Counted from the first letter of the stretch, positions 50,902-60,166 are shown. The stretch is 64,000 bases of DNA from Kribbella sp. ALI-6-A (GCF_001984195.1 NZ_MTQN01000009.1:806001-870000), one strand, 5' to 3'. Program-made: numbers and translations. Notes: generated by a model from the sequence alone, not told the origin.

Positions 50902-51701
50902 GCGCTCTCTCGCTGGGATCTCACCGGCCCGGTCGGCTGCTGAGCTTGATCGCCCTGCGAATCCGCCGGGAGGTGCTCGAGTGGTCCGGCACCTGGTGGT
51001 TCCTGCTCACGTTGGTCGTCCAGGCCGCCCTTGGACCGCTGATCGGAATGTTCGTCTGGTCGGCGGTCTATCCCGCCGACTCCTACGTCGCGACGTACTA
51101 CGTGACGCTGCTGCTGGTCACGGTGATGACGGAGTCGTTCGAGCAGCACACGTTCTCGGAGAAGATCTACGACGGAACGATCAGCCACGACCTGCTCCGG
51201 CCGCAGCCGGTGGTCGTCGACGTGATCGGCGCCAACCTCGCCATCCGGATTTGGCTGACCGCGATGGGTATTCCGCTGGCACTGCTGGCCGGGTGGGCGT
51301 TCGGCGTCTCGCTGAGTTGGGCCTCGGTGCTGGTGGCCGTGCCGCTCGTCGTACTGGGTGGGGTGCTGAGGTTCTGCTGGGTCTTCCTGCTGTCCCTCAC
51401 CGCTTTCTGGACCGAACGGGTGCACGCGATCGCCGGATTCGGCTGGACGCTGACCTCGTTGCTCGGCGGCACGATCGCGCCGCTGGCGTTCCTCCCGGGA
51501 CCGCTGCGCGACGTCGGCCAGCTCCTGCCGTTCTACCCGATGCTCGGACTGCCGGCGGACGTCGCCGCAGGCCGCGTCCACGGCCTGGCTCCGGTGCTGA
51601 CCGGCATCGCGATGCAGGGAGTGTGGATCGCGGTATTCGCCGTCTGCGCCGTCCTGCTGTGGCGCGCCGGCATCCGTCGCTACACGGTGGTGGGCGCATG
51701 A
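50898..51701 (+). CDS. ABC-2 family permease subunit 1
   Basis: 267 residues with six hydrophobic helices. The start (RLLSLIALRIRREVLEWSGTWW) has an amphipathic coupling helix. SEKIYDGTISHDLLRPQP is the cytoplasmic loop that meets the ATPase and is typical of the ABC2_membrane_6 family. The GTG start overlaps the ATPase stop by four bases. It probably forms a heterodimer with the next permease. Confidence 0.88.
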   Translation: MSALSLGSHRPGRLLSLIALRIRREVLEWSGTWWFLLTLVVQAALGPLIGMFVWSAVYPADSYVATYYVTLLLVTVMTESFEQHTFSEKIYDGTISHDLLRPQPVVVDVIGANLAIRIWLTAMGIPLALLAGWAFGVSLSWASVLVAVPLVVLGGVLRFCWVFLLSLTAFWTERVHAIAGFGWTLTSLLGGTIAPLAFLPGPLRDVGQLLPFYPMLGLPADVAAGRVHGLAPVLTGIAMQGVWIAVFAVCAVLLWRAGIRRYTVVGA

Positions 51702-52483
51702 CGCTGCTCAAACTGTTCGCCGCCGGATTCGGCAGGTCCCTGCGGGCGACCCTGACGTTTCGGGTCAACCTGCTGTTCGACATCGGCCTGTCGGTGATCG
51801 GGCTGGTCGCCAGCCTCGCGACGGTGTTCATCGTGTACGCGCGCACCGACTCCCTGGCCGGCTGGACCGAAGCCGAGACCTACGTGCTGATCGGGACCTT
51901 CCAGGTGCTCAGCAGCCTGAAGTCCACCTTCATCGATCCGAACCTGGCATGGTTCCCGGACAACGCCATCCGCCGCGGCATGCTCGACACGTTCCTGCTG
52001 CAGCCCGCGCCGACGCTCTTCCTGGCCAGCTTGGCGCGCTCGACTCCGCTGTCGCTGGTCCAGCTCGTGCTCGGCCTCGGCGTCATCACGCTCGGGATCG
52101 TCGATCACGGGCAGCCCCCGGAGCCCGCGGCGGTGCTGGCCTGGATTATCACCCTGGCCGGTGCGCTGGCCGTCACCTGGGCGATGGGCGTACTGCTCGC
52201 CTGCCTTGCCTTCTGGGCGCCGCGCCTGCAGCTCGACGTCTTCTACGCCTCGGCCTGGCAGCTGGGCGGCTACCCGACCGACATCTACCGGCGGCCGCTC
52301 CGCCTGGTCCTCACGTATCTGTTCCCCCTCACCCTGATCGCCACGGTCCCGACGAGCACCTTGCTCGACGGACCGCGTGTCCTGGTCCTGGTGTCGACCG
52401 TGGCCGGAGCCACGGTCAGCTGCCTTCTCGCGGTCGGATGCTGGCGCCTCGGCCTTCGGCGCTACACCGGGGCGACGTCCTGA
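51698..52483 (+). CDS. ABC-2 family permease subunit 2
   Basis: 261 residues with six hydrophobic helices. N-terminus GFGRSLRATLTFRVNLLFDIG and the loop NAIRRGMLDTFLLQPAP place it with DUF990/ABC2_membrane_6 permeases. ATG 51698 overlaps the previous stop (ATGA). Three coupled genes therefore encode one exporter. The cargo is unknown. The gene ends convergent to a secreted Ig-like protein gene. Confidence 0.88.
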   Translation: MTLLKLFAAGFGRSLRATLTFRVNLLFDIGLSVIGLVASLATVFIVYARTDSLAGWTEAETYVLIGTFQVLSSLKSTFIDPNLAWFPDNAIRRGMLDTFLLQPAPTLFLASLARSTPLSLVQLVLGLGVITLGIVDHGQPPEPAAVLAWIITLAGALAVTWAMGVLLACLAFWAPRLQLDVFYASAWQLGGYPTDIYRRPLRLVLTYLFPLTLIATVPTSTLLDGPRVLVLVSTVAGATVSCLLAVGCWRLGLRRYTGATS

Positions 52484-52503
52484 GGCCCGGTGCAGCGGCG
52501 GTG

Positions 52504-53481
52504 TCAGCGGTGGACCGTCAGCGTGAACTCCTTGGCGTACGGCTGAACTCCCATGCGACCCTCCGGCTCGGTTCCGTCGTTCCAGACTCGCAGTTGGTGG
52601 ACGCCGCGACTGGTCGGGCGGTAGGTCAGGCGATAACGGCCGTCGGTGCCTGCTGTGACCGTGGCGGTGACCTTGGTCCACTCGGAGTCGACCAGACGCT
52701 CGATCCAGACCGGAACGGCTCCGGGCGCGACGCTGCCGGTGACAGCGACGCGTTGGCCGACGGCCGGCGTACGGTCGCTGACGGCGACACTCACCAGACC
52801 GTGGACCTGGGTGTAGTTCGAGCTGCCGCTGCGCAACCACTGGTCGTCGCCGGCGAAGATCGCCACGCCGGAGAAGCTGCTGTAGATCGGAACGGTCAAC
52901 GCATACGCACCATCGGCGTCCGTGACCGTCGGCACGTCCGGATGACCGTCGACGCCGTTGCCCGTCCTGATCGCGAGATCTCTTCCCGCGAGGCGTTGCC
53001 AGCCGTCGGCCGCGGTCCAGCCTTCGAGGTAGCCCGACACCGCGACTTTGTCGCCGTAGCCGACGGTCGACGCGGGAGCGGTCGAGGTGATGCGCGTTGG
53101 GTCGAGTACGCGCAGCAGGTACGGCGCGGCCGGCTGGAAGGTCCGGGTCTGGGCCGGGCCGCCGTTCTGGTCCAAGACGGTGAACGACGACAGGTACCAG
53201 TCACCGGCGTCGGTGCCCAGCGGCAGCTCGAACATCGCTTCGCCGAAAGCAAGCTGCTCACCGGTGCCGACCTTGGTGAGAGTCCCGTTGGACGGGCAGC
53301 CCGGGCTGGGGTCGATGCGCCCAGTCAGGACCGACGCCTCAGGCGTCTGCTGGTACGCGTACACATCGACGATGGTGGGGAATGGACAGGTCGGGGCGGC
53401 CGCCGCCGGCCCAGCTGGTAGCAGCACCGCGGCCAGCGGAAGGAAGACGGCGAGGAGCCGTCGCGGAAAAGAGCACCTCAT
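52504..53481 (-). CDS. Secreted protein with Ig-like beta domains
   Basis: 325 residues; ATG 53481 has an AGGAGGT site. Signal peptide 1-28 (LLAVFLPLAAVLLPAGPAAA). The mature protein begins APTCPFP. It has three probable beta-sandwich regions: about 30-110 (with Cys pairs), 120-215 (GDKVAVSGYLEGWT, DADGAYALTVP) and 225-325 (GQRVAVTGSVAPGAVPVWIERL, GTDGRYRLTYRP). The last two look like the Ig-like repeats at the end of the subtilase at 3.7-6.5 kb. No catalytic site is visible; a surface or matrix role is likely. Confidence 0.82.
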   Translation of the reverse strand: MRCSFPRRLLAVFLPLAAVLLPAGPAAAAPTCPFPTIVDVYAYQQTPEASVLTGRIDPSPGCPSNGTLTKVGTGEQLAFGEAMFELPLGTDAGDWYLSSFTVLDQNGGPAQTRTFQPAAPYLLRVLDPTRITSTAPASTVGYGDKVAVSGYLEGWTAADGWQRLAGRDLAIRTGNGVDGHPDVPTVTDADGAYALTVPIYSSFSGVAIFAGDDQWLRSGSSNYTQVHGLVSVAVSDRTPAVGQRVAVTGSVAPGAVPVWIERLVDSEWTKVTATVTAGTDGRYRLTYRPTSRGVHQLRVWNDGTEPEGRMGVQPYAKEFTLTVHR

Positions 53482-53577
53482 GGTGGACCTCCTGGTCTCA
53501 CCACTGTCGATGCGCAGCCACACCCCGATGTTGCGCCGACGGCATGGCGGGCTAGTGCCAGCGCGTGGCGGCAGAGT

Positions 53578-54513
53578 TCAGCGATTCGCCCACGTAGCAA
53601 GGCGGCTCGCGAGGTCGGCGACGCGCTGTCGCAGCTCGTCCGGCGCCTCGATCACGAACGGCAGGTCGAGGCCGGCCAGCACCGCGGGCACCCAATCGAG
53701 CGATTCGGCGCGGAGCTCGACGCGCACTTCGTCCCCGAGCGCGGTGACGACGGCCAGCCCGAGCGGGAGGCGCCGCTGAACGTCGTCGACCGTGCCGCTC
53801 ACCCGGACCGACACCCGGTGGGTCCACGGCGCCGTGGCCAATGACTCCAGTACGGCGTGCGCCGGGTCGTCGTCCGGAATCGGTCCGGTCGTTGCCGTGA
53901 GCATCGATACCGCGGCGATCCGGTCGAGCCGGAAACTGCGGCCGGCGGTGGCGACGTACCAGCGCCCGGCGTGCGCGACCACGCCGTACGGCGCGATGGT
54001 GCGGGTGCTTCGTCGTCCGTGGCGATCGGTGTAGTCGAGCTCGACCGCCAGCCGGTTGCGCGCGGCCTCGGCGATGGTGAGCAGGACGCCGGTGTCGGTG
54101 GGGGTCGAGGGCCGTGGCGGAGCCGTGAACGACGACGTGGCGAGCAGCGCGCCGAGCTTGTCGGCCAACCGGGCGGGAAGCACCCGGCGAAGCTTCGCCA
54201 GCGCGGTTTCCGACGCGGTCGACTCCGGCACCAGTCCGGCACGGCTGCCCAACACGAGCCCGATCGCGAGCGCGACTGCTTCGTCGTCGGTGAGCATCAG
54301 CGGCGGCATCCGGTAGCCCGGCCCCAAGCGGTAGCCGCCGTACCGGCCGCGGACGGATCGGACGGGGATGCCGAGCTCGGTCAGGTGCTCGGCGTACCGG
54401 CGGACGGTGCGTTCGTCGACTCCGAGCCGGTCGGCGAGGTCCGCGACGCGACGGGTGCCGCCGGCCTGGAGCAGCTCCAGCAAAGCCAGCACCCGGGAGG
54501 TCGGCCTGGTCAT
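53578..54513 (-). CDS. WYL-domain regulator
   Basis: 311 residues from ATG 54513. An HTH_11 winged helix (VLALLELLQAGGTRRVADLADRLGVDERTVRRYAEHL in outline) and a WYL domain (RLAVELDYTDRHGRRSTRTIAPYGVVAHAGRWYVAT) with a C-terminal WCX segment. Paralogous to the regulator at 48.9-49.8 kb. It is divergent from a VOC-family enzyme gene, with ACAG-N8-CTGT (54533-54548) between the starts as a possible operator. Confidence 0.88.
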   Translation of the reverse strand: MTRPTSRVLALLELLQAGGTRRVADLADRLGVDERTVRRYAEHLTELGIPVRSVRGRYGGYRLGPGYRMPPLMLTDDEAVALAIGLVLGSRAGLVPESTASETALAKLRRVLPARLADKLGALLATSSFTAPPRPSTPTDTGVLLTIAEAARNRLAVELDYTDRHGRRSTRTIAPYGVVAHAGRWYVATAGRSFRLDRIAAVSMLTATTGPIPDDDPAHAVLESLATAPWTHRVSVRVSGTVDDVQRRLPLGLAVVTALGDEVRVELRAESLDWVPAVLAGLDLPFVIEAPDELRQRVADLASRLATWANR

Positions 54514-54597
54514 GCTCCAGAATCTCACGGATACAGGGCGGAGTCTGTCCGGTATTGGTCCTAGCCTCGGGGCGATCACCACTCACCGAGGAGAATC

Positions 54598-55011
54598 ATG
54601 ACGATCTTCGCTTCCGTCCGCATCGTGACCGACGACGTCGACCGACTGACCGCGTTCTACGAAACCGTCACCGGTCTCACCGCGCGCCGGCCGGCACCGG
54701 TCTTCGCCGAGCTGCCGACCAGCGCCGGGTTGCTCGCAATCTCCAGCAGCCGGCTGACGGACTCCCTGTACGGCGAGGAGGTCGTGCGCGCCGGGGCCAA
54801 CCGCACGGTCCTGCTCGAGTTCCTGGTGCCGGACGTCGACGCGGAGTTCGACCGGTTGCGTGACCTGGAATTCGTCCAGGAGCCGACGACGATGCCGTGG
54901 GGCAACCGGTCGGCACTGCTCCGCGATCCGGACGGCAACTTGGTCAACCTGTTCGCCCCGGTGACCGAGGAGGCGGCAGCCCGTCGCGCGGAGCAGTCTC
55001 CGGGTCGGTGA
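54598..55011 (+). CDS. VOC (glyoxalase/bleomycin resistance) family protein
   Basis: 137 residues, one VOC module of two beta-alpha-beta-beta-beta units. Typical elements are VRIVTDDVDRLTAFYETVTGL at the N-terminus and the closing strand region SALLRDPDGNLVNLFAP with the conserved D-P-D-G-N and a metal-ligand position. Members are small-molecule metalloenzymes or drug-binding proteins; the activity here is unknown. ATG 54598 follows AGGAGA. A -10-like TAGCCT lies near 54561. Expression is probably set by the divergent WYL regulator. Confidence 0.88.
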   Translation: MTIFASVRIVTDDVDRLTAFYETVTGLTARRPAPVFAELPTSAGLLAISSSRLTDSLYGEEVVRAGANRTVLLEFLVPDVDAEFDRLRDLEFVQEPTTMPWGNRSALLRDPDGNLVNLFAPVTEEAAARRAEQSPGR

Positions 55012-55066
55012 ATGCGCTGAGGCGTCGACCAGCCGGCACGACCTGAGCCGCCCGCAGCCTCGGCGC

Positions 55067-56425
55067 TCAGTGCCAGTGCGTGGCGACCAGGTTCCAGATG
55101 ACGCCGGCCAGGGCGTCCTTGCTGCCGGACGGAACCGGCATCGCGTTGCCGTCGCGGTCGAGGATGACCGCCTCGTTGATGTCGCTGCCGAAGACCTTGC
55201 CGCCGGAGACGTCGTTGACCACCAGCAGATCGCAGCCCTTGCGTTCGAGCTTGGCGCGGCCCAGGTCGAGCACCGAGTGGTCGGCGTCGCCGGTCTCGGC
55301 GGCGAAGCCGACGATCACCTGGCCGGAGCGCCGACGGTCGTGCGAGACGGTGGCGAGGATGTCCGGGTTCTGGATCAGGCTGACCGCGGGAACGGCGCCG
55401 TCCTCGGTCTTCTTGATCTTGTGCTCGGCGACGTCGGCGGGACGGAAGTCCGCGGGGGCGGCGGCCATCACGATCGCGTCGGCGTCTGCGGCCCGGCCGG
55501 TGATCTCGTCGTACAGGTCTCGGGTCGAGGTCACCGGAACCACCTGCACGCCGGCCGGGTCGGGAAGCTCGGAGTTCGCGGCGACCAGGGTGACCTTCGC
55601 GCCGCGGGCGGCCGCGATCCGGGCCAGGGCGTAGCCCTGCTTGCCGGACGAGGAGTTGCCGAGGTAGCGGACCGGGTCGAGGTGCTCGCGGGTGCCGCCC
55701 GCGCTGATCAGCACGTGCTTGCCGGTCAGATCCGCGACCGACTGGCCGGCCGCGCGGGCGGCGGAGTCGGCGAGCATCAGCTGACTGATCGCGAAGATCT
55801 CGGACGGCTCGGGCAGCCGGCCGCGGCCGGTGTCGGCGCCGGTCAGGCGGCCCACGGCGGGGTCGAGCACGGTGATGCCGCGCGAGCGCAGCGTCGCGAC
55901 GTTCGCCTGGGTGGCCGGGTGCTCCCACATTTCGGTGTGCATCGCGGCGGCGAACAGGATCGGGCAGCGCGCGGTGAGCAGCGTGTTGGTGAGCAGGTCG
56001 TCGGCGAGCCCGTGCGCGGCCTTGGCGATCAGGTTGGCCGTGGCGGGAGCGACGACGACGAGGTCGGCGCCCTTCCCGATCCGCACGTGCGGAACTTCCT
56101 GCACGTTGTCGAACGGGTCGGCCGTGACCGGCTGCCCGGACAGCGCCGCCCAGGTCGCGGCCCCGACGAACTCCAGCGCGGCCGCGGTCGGTACGACGCG
56201 CACGCTGTGGCCCGACTCGGTCAGGCGGCGGAGCAGGTCACACACCTTGTACGCCGCGATGCCGCCGCCGACACCGAGTACGACGGACGGCTTCTTCGCC
56301 GGCTGGACCGGCCCGTTCGGCAGGTCGCTCTGCTCGGCGGGCACGCCAGAAGCCCCGGTGACTTGCTGCGCCCGGTCGGGCGTGTCGTCACCAGGGCCGT
56401 GGGGTGTGCCCCCGGTCGCGTTCAT
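55067..56425 (-). CDS. coaBC: Bifunctional phosphopantothenoylcysteine decarboxylase / phosphopantothenate-cysteine ligase
   Basis: 452 residues. A polar 45-residue leader precedes CoaC (VLGVGGGIAAYKVCDLLRRL, the active-site His in VPHVRIGKGADLVVVAPATANLIAK, AAAMHTEMWEHPA). CoaB follows from about residue 235 (HVLISAGGTREHLDPVRYLGNSSSGKQG, AAPADFRP, KIKK, GFAAET, LLVVNDVS). It catalyses two steps of coenzyme A synthesis. It lies ten bases after rpoZ on the same strand, in the actinobacterial gmk-rpoZ-coaBC order. metK, the usual next gene, is displaced by 9.6 kb. Confidence 0.96.
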   Translation of the reverse strand: MNATGGTPHGPGDDTPDRAQQVTGASGVPAEQSDLPNGPVQPAKKPSVVLGVGGGIAAYKVCDLLRRLTESGHSVRVVPTAAALEFVGAATWAALSGQPVTADPFDNVQEVPHVRIGKGADLVVVAPATANLIAKAAHGLADDLLTNTLLTARCPILFAAAMHTEMWEHPATQANVATLRSRGITVLDPAVGRLTGADTGRGRLPEPSEIFAISQLMLADSAARAAGQSVADLTGKHVLISAGGTREHLDPVRYLGNSSSGKQGYALARIAAARGAKVTLVAANSELPDPAGVQVVPVTSTRDLYDEITGRAADADAIVMAAAPADFRPADVAEHKIKKTEDGAVPAVSLIQNPDILATVSHDRRRSGQVIVGFAAETGDADHSVLDLGRAKLERKGCDLLVVNDVSGGKVFGSDINEAVILDRDGNAMPVPSGSKDALAGVIWNLVATHWH

Positions 56426-56435
56426 CGACGCGGAA

Positions 56436-56750
56436 CTACTCGGCGGCGGACTTCTCAGCAGCGGCGGCAGCAGCCTCCGCCTCGGCTTCGGGGTCGATGT
56501 CGGTGCAGGTCAGCACGCCGTCGTTGATCTCGCGCATCGCGATCGACAGCGGCTTCTCCTGGACGTGGGTCTCGACCAGCGGACCGACGTACTCCAGCAG
56601 GCCTTCGCCGAGCTGGGAGTAGTAGGCGTTGATCTGCCGCGCCCGCTTGGCCGAGTACAGCACGAGCTTGTACTTGGAGTCGGTGTGGGTGAGCAGGTCG
56701 TCGATCGGCGGGGAGGTGATGCCGATCGCGACAGGCTGGTTGCCAGACAA
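56436..56750 (-). CDS. rpoZ: RNA polymerase omega subunit
   Basis: 104 residues from a TTG start at 56750, preceded by GGAAAGAG. The omega signature is intact: [44 protein letters not shown] and [11 protein letters not shown]. The C-terminus is an Ala/Glu tail ([15 protein letters not shown]). It helps assemble RNA polymerase. No ATG or GTG gives a better start, and homologues have similarly short N-termini. The gmk stop is two bases upstream, so the genes are coupled. Confidence 0.95.
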   Translation of the reverse strand: MSGNQPVAIGITSPPIDDLLTHTDSKYKLVLYSAKRARQINAYYSQLGEGLLEYVGPLVETHVQEKPLSIAMREINDGVLTCTDIDPEAEAEAAAAAAEKSAAE

Positions 56751-56752
56751 GT

Positions 56753-57499
56753 TCAGCTCTTTCCAGAGATGTTGGGTGATCGAATCAACTTTACCAACTG
56801 ATCGGCCGCGTCCCGAACCGAGGCGTTCACGATCGTCACGTCGAACTCCTTCTCGGCCGCCAGTTCGAGCACCGCGGTCTCCAGCCGGCGCTCCCGCTCC
56901 TCGGGCGTTTCGGTGCCGCGACCGACCAGGCGGCGGACCAGTTCGTCCCAGCTCGGCGGGGCCAGGAAGACGAAATGCGCCTCCGGCATCGTCTCGCGGA
57001 CCTGGCGGGCGCCCTGCAGGTCGATCTCCAGCAGCGCCGGACGGCCCTCGGCGAGCTTGTCCAGCACCGGCTGCTTCGGCGTTCCGTACCGGGCGGCCTT
57101 GTGAACGACGGCCCACTCCAGCAGCTCGCCGTCGGCGATCATCCGGTCGAACTCCTCGTCGGAGACGAACAGATAGTGCACGCCGTGCTCCTCACCCGGC
57201 CGCGCCTTGCGGGTGGTCGCCGAGACCGAGATCCAGACGTCGGGGAACCGCTCGCGGATCTCGGCCGCCACGGTCCCCTTGCCGACCGCCGTCGGTCCGG
57301 CCAGCACCGTCAGCCGAGCCTCGCCGGGAACCTCACCACTGCCCGTCGGGACAGTGCCACTGCCCGCAAGGGCAGCCGCGGGCGCACTCCCGCCGCCCGC
57401 CCCAGGCGTGGCGGCGGAGGCGACCTCACCGGACGCCGGCGCGGCGGGCTTCGGCTGCTCGTCGGCTGCCGGGGTGTCGTTGGGCCTGTCCATGGTCAT
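56753..57499 (-). CDS. gmk: Guanylate kinase
   Basis: 248 residues. The first 55 are a Pro/Ala/Gly/Ser-rich, probably disordered leader ([19 protein letters not shown] and [13 protein letters not shown]), longer than in most guanylate kinases. The kinase follows: P-loop [10 protein letters not shown] (Ala-Val replace the common Ser-Gly), GMP-binding [13 protein letters not shown] and [10 protein letters not shown], the lid, and [11 protein letters not shown]. It phosphorylates GMP to GDP. The start is uncertain among GTG 57505, ATG 57499 and ATG 57493. Confidence 0.94.
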   Translation of the reverse strand: MTMDRPNDTPAADEQPKPAAPASGEVASAATPGAGGGSAPAAALAGSGTVPTGSGEVPGEARLTVLAGPTAVGKGTVAAEIRERFPDVWISVSATTRKARPGEEHGVHYLFVSDEEFDRMIADGELLEWAVVHKAARYGTPKQPVLDKLAEGRPALLEIDLQGARQVRETMPEAHFVFLAPPSWDELVRRLVGRGTETPEERERRLETAVLELAAEKEFDVTIVNASVRDAADQLVKLIRSPNISGKS

Positions 57500-57543
57500 C
57501 TTCACACCAGTGTCCAACGAAGCAGCGAGGACTTCGGTCCGGC

Positions 57544-57858
57544 TCACTCGGAGAATTCGCGGATCAGTGCGGCGATCTGGTTCGACCCCAGGCCGCGCAC
57601 CCGGCGAGTCTCCGAGATGCCCGCGCGCTCCATGATCTGCTGCGCGCGCACCTTGCCGACGCCGGGAATGCACTGCAGCAGCGCGCTCACCCGCATCTTG
57701 CCGATCACCTCGTTCGTCTGCCCCTCGTGCAGTACCTCGGTGGGCGACGCTCCGGAGTGCCGGATCCGGTTCTTGATCTCCGCACGCTCACGCCGTGCGG
57801 CCGCGGCCTTGTCCAGAGCAGCCGCGCGCTGCTCCGGGGTCAAAGATGGAAGTGGCAC
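57544..57858 (-). CDS. mihF: Actinobacterial integration host factor
   Basis: 104 residues, the normal size. A basic helical N-terminus ([27 protein letters not shown]) precedes the helix-two-turn-helix DNA-binding part ([28 protein letters not shown]) and [18 protein letters not shown]. This is the MihF/sIHF family, a nucleoid protein specific to actinomycetes and unrelated to the alpha/beta IHF of proteobacteria. It stimulates recombination and shapes the chromosome. It is upstream of gmk in the conserved order. Confidence 0.96.
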   Translation of the reverse strand: MPLPSLTPEQRAAALDKAAAARRERAEIKNRIRHSGASPTEVLHEGQTNEVIGKMRVSALLQCIPGVGKVRAQQIMERAGISETRRVRGLGSNQIAALIREFSE

Positions 57859-57919
57859 CGTGTTTCACCTGTCCCGTTGTGTGGCTTCGCAGGTGAACCT
57901 AACACGGCACCCGGCAGCC

Positions 57920-58291
57920 TCAGCCCAGTGCCGGGACGTCGACTTTGCACGAGTCCTTGGCATGTGACGCGATCGTCGAGTACGCCGTGGTGACCGAGCC
58001 GGTCTCCTTGCTCAGCCGAGCCAGCTCGACACGATCCGTGCCCGCCTTCTGCGCCTTCTCGGCGAACGCGACCACCGCGGCCCAGTCGTCCTTCACCTCG
58101 GCCGGAGCGCTGTCGCGCAGCTCGCGGGCGTCGTCCAGGATCTTCGGGTAGTCGGCCGGGTTGGTCGGGTCGACCTCGGCCGCGGAGGCGACGTAGCCGG
58201 CCAGGTCGACGCAGTAGGCCTGCTCCTCGGTGCAGGCGGTCAGGCCGGCGGCGGTGGCCAGCATCGCCGCGGTCATCACAACGGTGCGCAT
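57920..58291 (-). CDS. Small exported Cys-pair lipoprotein, paralogue 1
   Basis: 123 residues. Signal peptide with lipobox LTAC (Cys20). The mature part is helical with two Cys (AYCVDLAGYV near the start and DSCKVDVP at the end) that could clasp the ends of the bundle. Middle motif: AELRDSAPAEVKDDWAAVVAF-like. It shares this layout with the next two genes, so the three are a tandem family. Function unknown. It lies between pyrF and mihF in the housekeeping cluster. Confidence 0.82.
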   Translation of the reverse strand: MRTVVMTAAMLATAAGLTACTEEQAYCVDLAGYVASAAEVDPTNPADYPKILDDARELRDSAPAEVKDDWAAVVAFAEKAQKAGTDRVELARLSKETGSVTTAYSTIASHAKDSCKVDVPALG

Positions 58292-58374
58292 CGTTCGAGA
58301 CGTCCTCTGGGGTGGTGGACAGTGTTGGCCACGACGCTACCGGCCGTGACCAACACATCAGGAACCGATCCTTT

Positions 58375-58743
58375 TCAGCCCTCGATCGTCACCTTGCAGG
58401 TGTCCTTGGCCTGCTTGGCGATCGCCTCCGAGGCCGCCGCGATCTTCGTCCCGTCGGCCTTGGCCAGCTCCTGCAGCTTGGCCGTGTCGCCCTTGGCGTC
58501 CTTGGCCTTCTCGGCGTAGTCGAGCACGGTCTTCCAGTCGTCCTTCAGGTCGTCCGGCGCCGACTTCGACAGCTTGTTCGCCTCGCCGCGCATCTTGTCC
58601 ACCGCCTCGGTGTCCTTGATGTCGAGGTTCTTGACCGCCTCGGCGTAGTTCTGCAGTTCGGAGCAGTAGTCGCCGCCCGAGCACGCCGTCAGTACCCCGG
58701 CGCTCATCGTCACTACCGCCGCCAGGGCTGCCACCTTGCGCAT
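58375..58743 (-). CDS. Small exported Cys-pair lipoprotein, paralogue 2
   Basis: 122 residues from ATG 58743. Lipobox LTAC (Cys21). The body repeats the family pattern: GDYCSELQNYAEAV, then LSKSAPDDLKDDWKTVLDYAEKA, and KDTCKVTIEG at the C-terminus. High Lys and Asp content suggests a soluble charged helical bundle on the outer membrane face. It is separated by about 80 bases from paralogue 1 and 140 from paralogue 3. Confidence 0.82.
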   Translation of the reverse strand: MRKVAALAAVVTMSAGVLTACSGGDYCSELQNYAEAVKNLDIKDTEAVDKMRGEANKLSKSAPDDLKDDWKTVLDYAEKAKDAKGDTAKLQELAKADGTKIAAASEAIAKQAKDTCKVTIEG

Positions 58744-58883
58744 CGTGTTCCTCACTGTCGCTCGCGGGCGGCCCGTCGCCACCCGTCGGCACAACAGTTC
58801 CGAACACCGGGGTCAACAGCGCGCACGGCACGCCGTGAACAACGTCGCACGCGCCGGCCGGAACCAGGCCGCGAGGTGACGCG

Positions 58884-59309
58884 TCAGGCAGTCTCGCCCG
58901 AGCCGGAGCCCGCGCAGTTCTGCTGGCCGTCGGCCGCGATCGCCTGCAGCGCCTGGCTGGTCGCCGGGTCGATCGACGCGTTGAGCTCCTGCAGCTTGGC
59001 CTGGTCGCCACCGGTCGCCCGGATCTGCTCCAGGTACTTCACCAGCAGGCCCCACTGGTCCCGCAGGCCGTCCGGCGCCGTCTTCGACAGCGTGGTGCCG
59101 TCGGAGATCAGCCGGTCGAGCTGCGCGCTGTCGGTCGGGTCCTGGAACGCGTTCAGCTGACCGACGTACGTCTGCAGCCCGGTGCAGTACTGCTCCTTGC
59201 TGCTCGGCGCGGCGGCCATCGGCCCGATCAGCGCCGTCGCGCCCATCGCGAGCGCGACCAGCAGGGCCACACCGGCCGCGACCTTCCGGGTCCGGCCCTC
59301 GGCGGCCAT
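58884..59309 (-). CDS. Small exported Cys-pair protein, paralogue 3, coupled to pyrF
   Basis: 141 residues. An uncleaved or Sec-type N-terminal hydrophobic helix (VAAGVALLVALAMGATALIGPMAAA) replaces the lipobox of its paralogues. The body repeats the pattern: KEQYCTGLQTYVGQL, LSKTAPDGLRDQWGLLVKYLEQI and QQNCAGSGSG. The ATG overlaps the pyrF stop (TGATG), so this exported protein is translated in step with OMP decarboxylase. Function unknown. Confidence 0.82.
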   Translation of the reverse strand: MAAEGRTRKVAAGVALLVALAMGATALIGPMAAAPSSKEQYCTGLQTYVGQLNAFQDPTDSAQLDRLISDGTTLSKTAPDGLRDQWGLLVKYLEQIRATGGDQAKLQELNASIDPATSQALQAIAADGQQNCAGSGSGETA

Positions 59310-60166
59310 CAGTAGCCCAGGACGGTGCGGTAGGCGTCGTTGGCGCGCGCGGCGGCGTCCTGCAGCGACCCGGCGTCCGGACCGGCTCCCAGGATCTCCC
59401 GCGAGCTCGACGGTACGACGTTGCGCACCGCCGTCCCGAACACGTCGACCAGACTCTCGGCCGTCGCGCCCTGCGCGCCGAGCCCCGGCGCGAGCAGCGG
59501 TCCGCGGATGTCCAGGTCCTCGTCCGTCTTCGCGATCGTCGCCCCGACCACCGCGCCGAACGACCCCAGGTCGTCCGCGTCGGCGTTCAGCGCCCGCAGA
59601 CCGTCCAGTACGGCGCCCGCCACGGTCGGCCCGTCGGCGGTCCGCGCGGACTGGAACTGCGGTCCCTCCGGGTTGGAGGTGAGCGCCAGCACGAACAGCC
59701 CGGCGCCCGACTCGCGCGCCAGGTCGATCGCCGGCTGCAGCGAGCCGAACCCGAGGTACGGGCTGACGGTCAGCGCGTCGCAGGCCAGCGGCGCCTTCTC
59801 CGCCAGGTACGCCGCGGCGTATCCGGCCATCGTGGTGCCGATGTCGCCGCGCTTGGCGTCGATGATCACCAGCGCGCCGGCCTCGCGGAGCCGGAGCGTG
59901 GCCTGCTCCAGGACGGCGATGCCGGCCGAGCCGAACCGCTCGAAGAACGCCGACTGCGGCTTGAACACGGCCACCCGGTCGGCCAGCGCGTCCACCACGC
60001 CGTACGTGAAGGAGGCCAGGCCCTCGGGCGTGTCCGGCAGCCCCCAGGAGTCGAGCAGGTGGGCGTGCGGGTCGATCCCGACGCAGAGCGGGCCGCGTGC
60101 GTCCATCGCCGCTCGCAGGCGCGTCCCGAAGGGCTGGTTGCTCATGGTCAGATCACGCTCTCTCAT
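59309..60166 (-). CDS. pyrF: Orotidine 5'-phosphate decarboxylase (type 2)
   Basis: 285 residues, the longer actinobacterial/type 2 form. Motifs: [21 protein letters not shown], and the catalytic [14 protein letters not shown] with Lys/Asp/Lys. Then [18 protein letters not shown] and LTSNPEG follow. It makes UMP from OMP, the last pyrimidine step. ATG 60166 overlaps the pyrD stop (ATGA); ATG 60145 is a weaker choice. It is the third gene of the carB-pyrD-pyrF unit visible here. Confidence 0.96.
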   Translation of the reverse strand: MRERDLTMSNQPFGTRLRAAMDARGPLCVGIDPHAHLLDSWGLPDTPEGLASFTYGVVDALADRVAVFKPQSAFFERFGSAGIAVLEQATLRLREAGALVIIDAKRGDIGTTMAGYAAAYLAEKAPLACDALTVSPYLGFGSLQPAIDLARESGAGLFVLALTSNPEGPQFQSARTADGPTVAGAVLDGLRALNADADDLGSFGAVVGATIAKTDEDLDIRGPLLAPGLGAQGATAESLVDVFGTAVRNVVPSSSREILGAGPDAGSLQDAAARANDAYRTVLGY

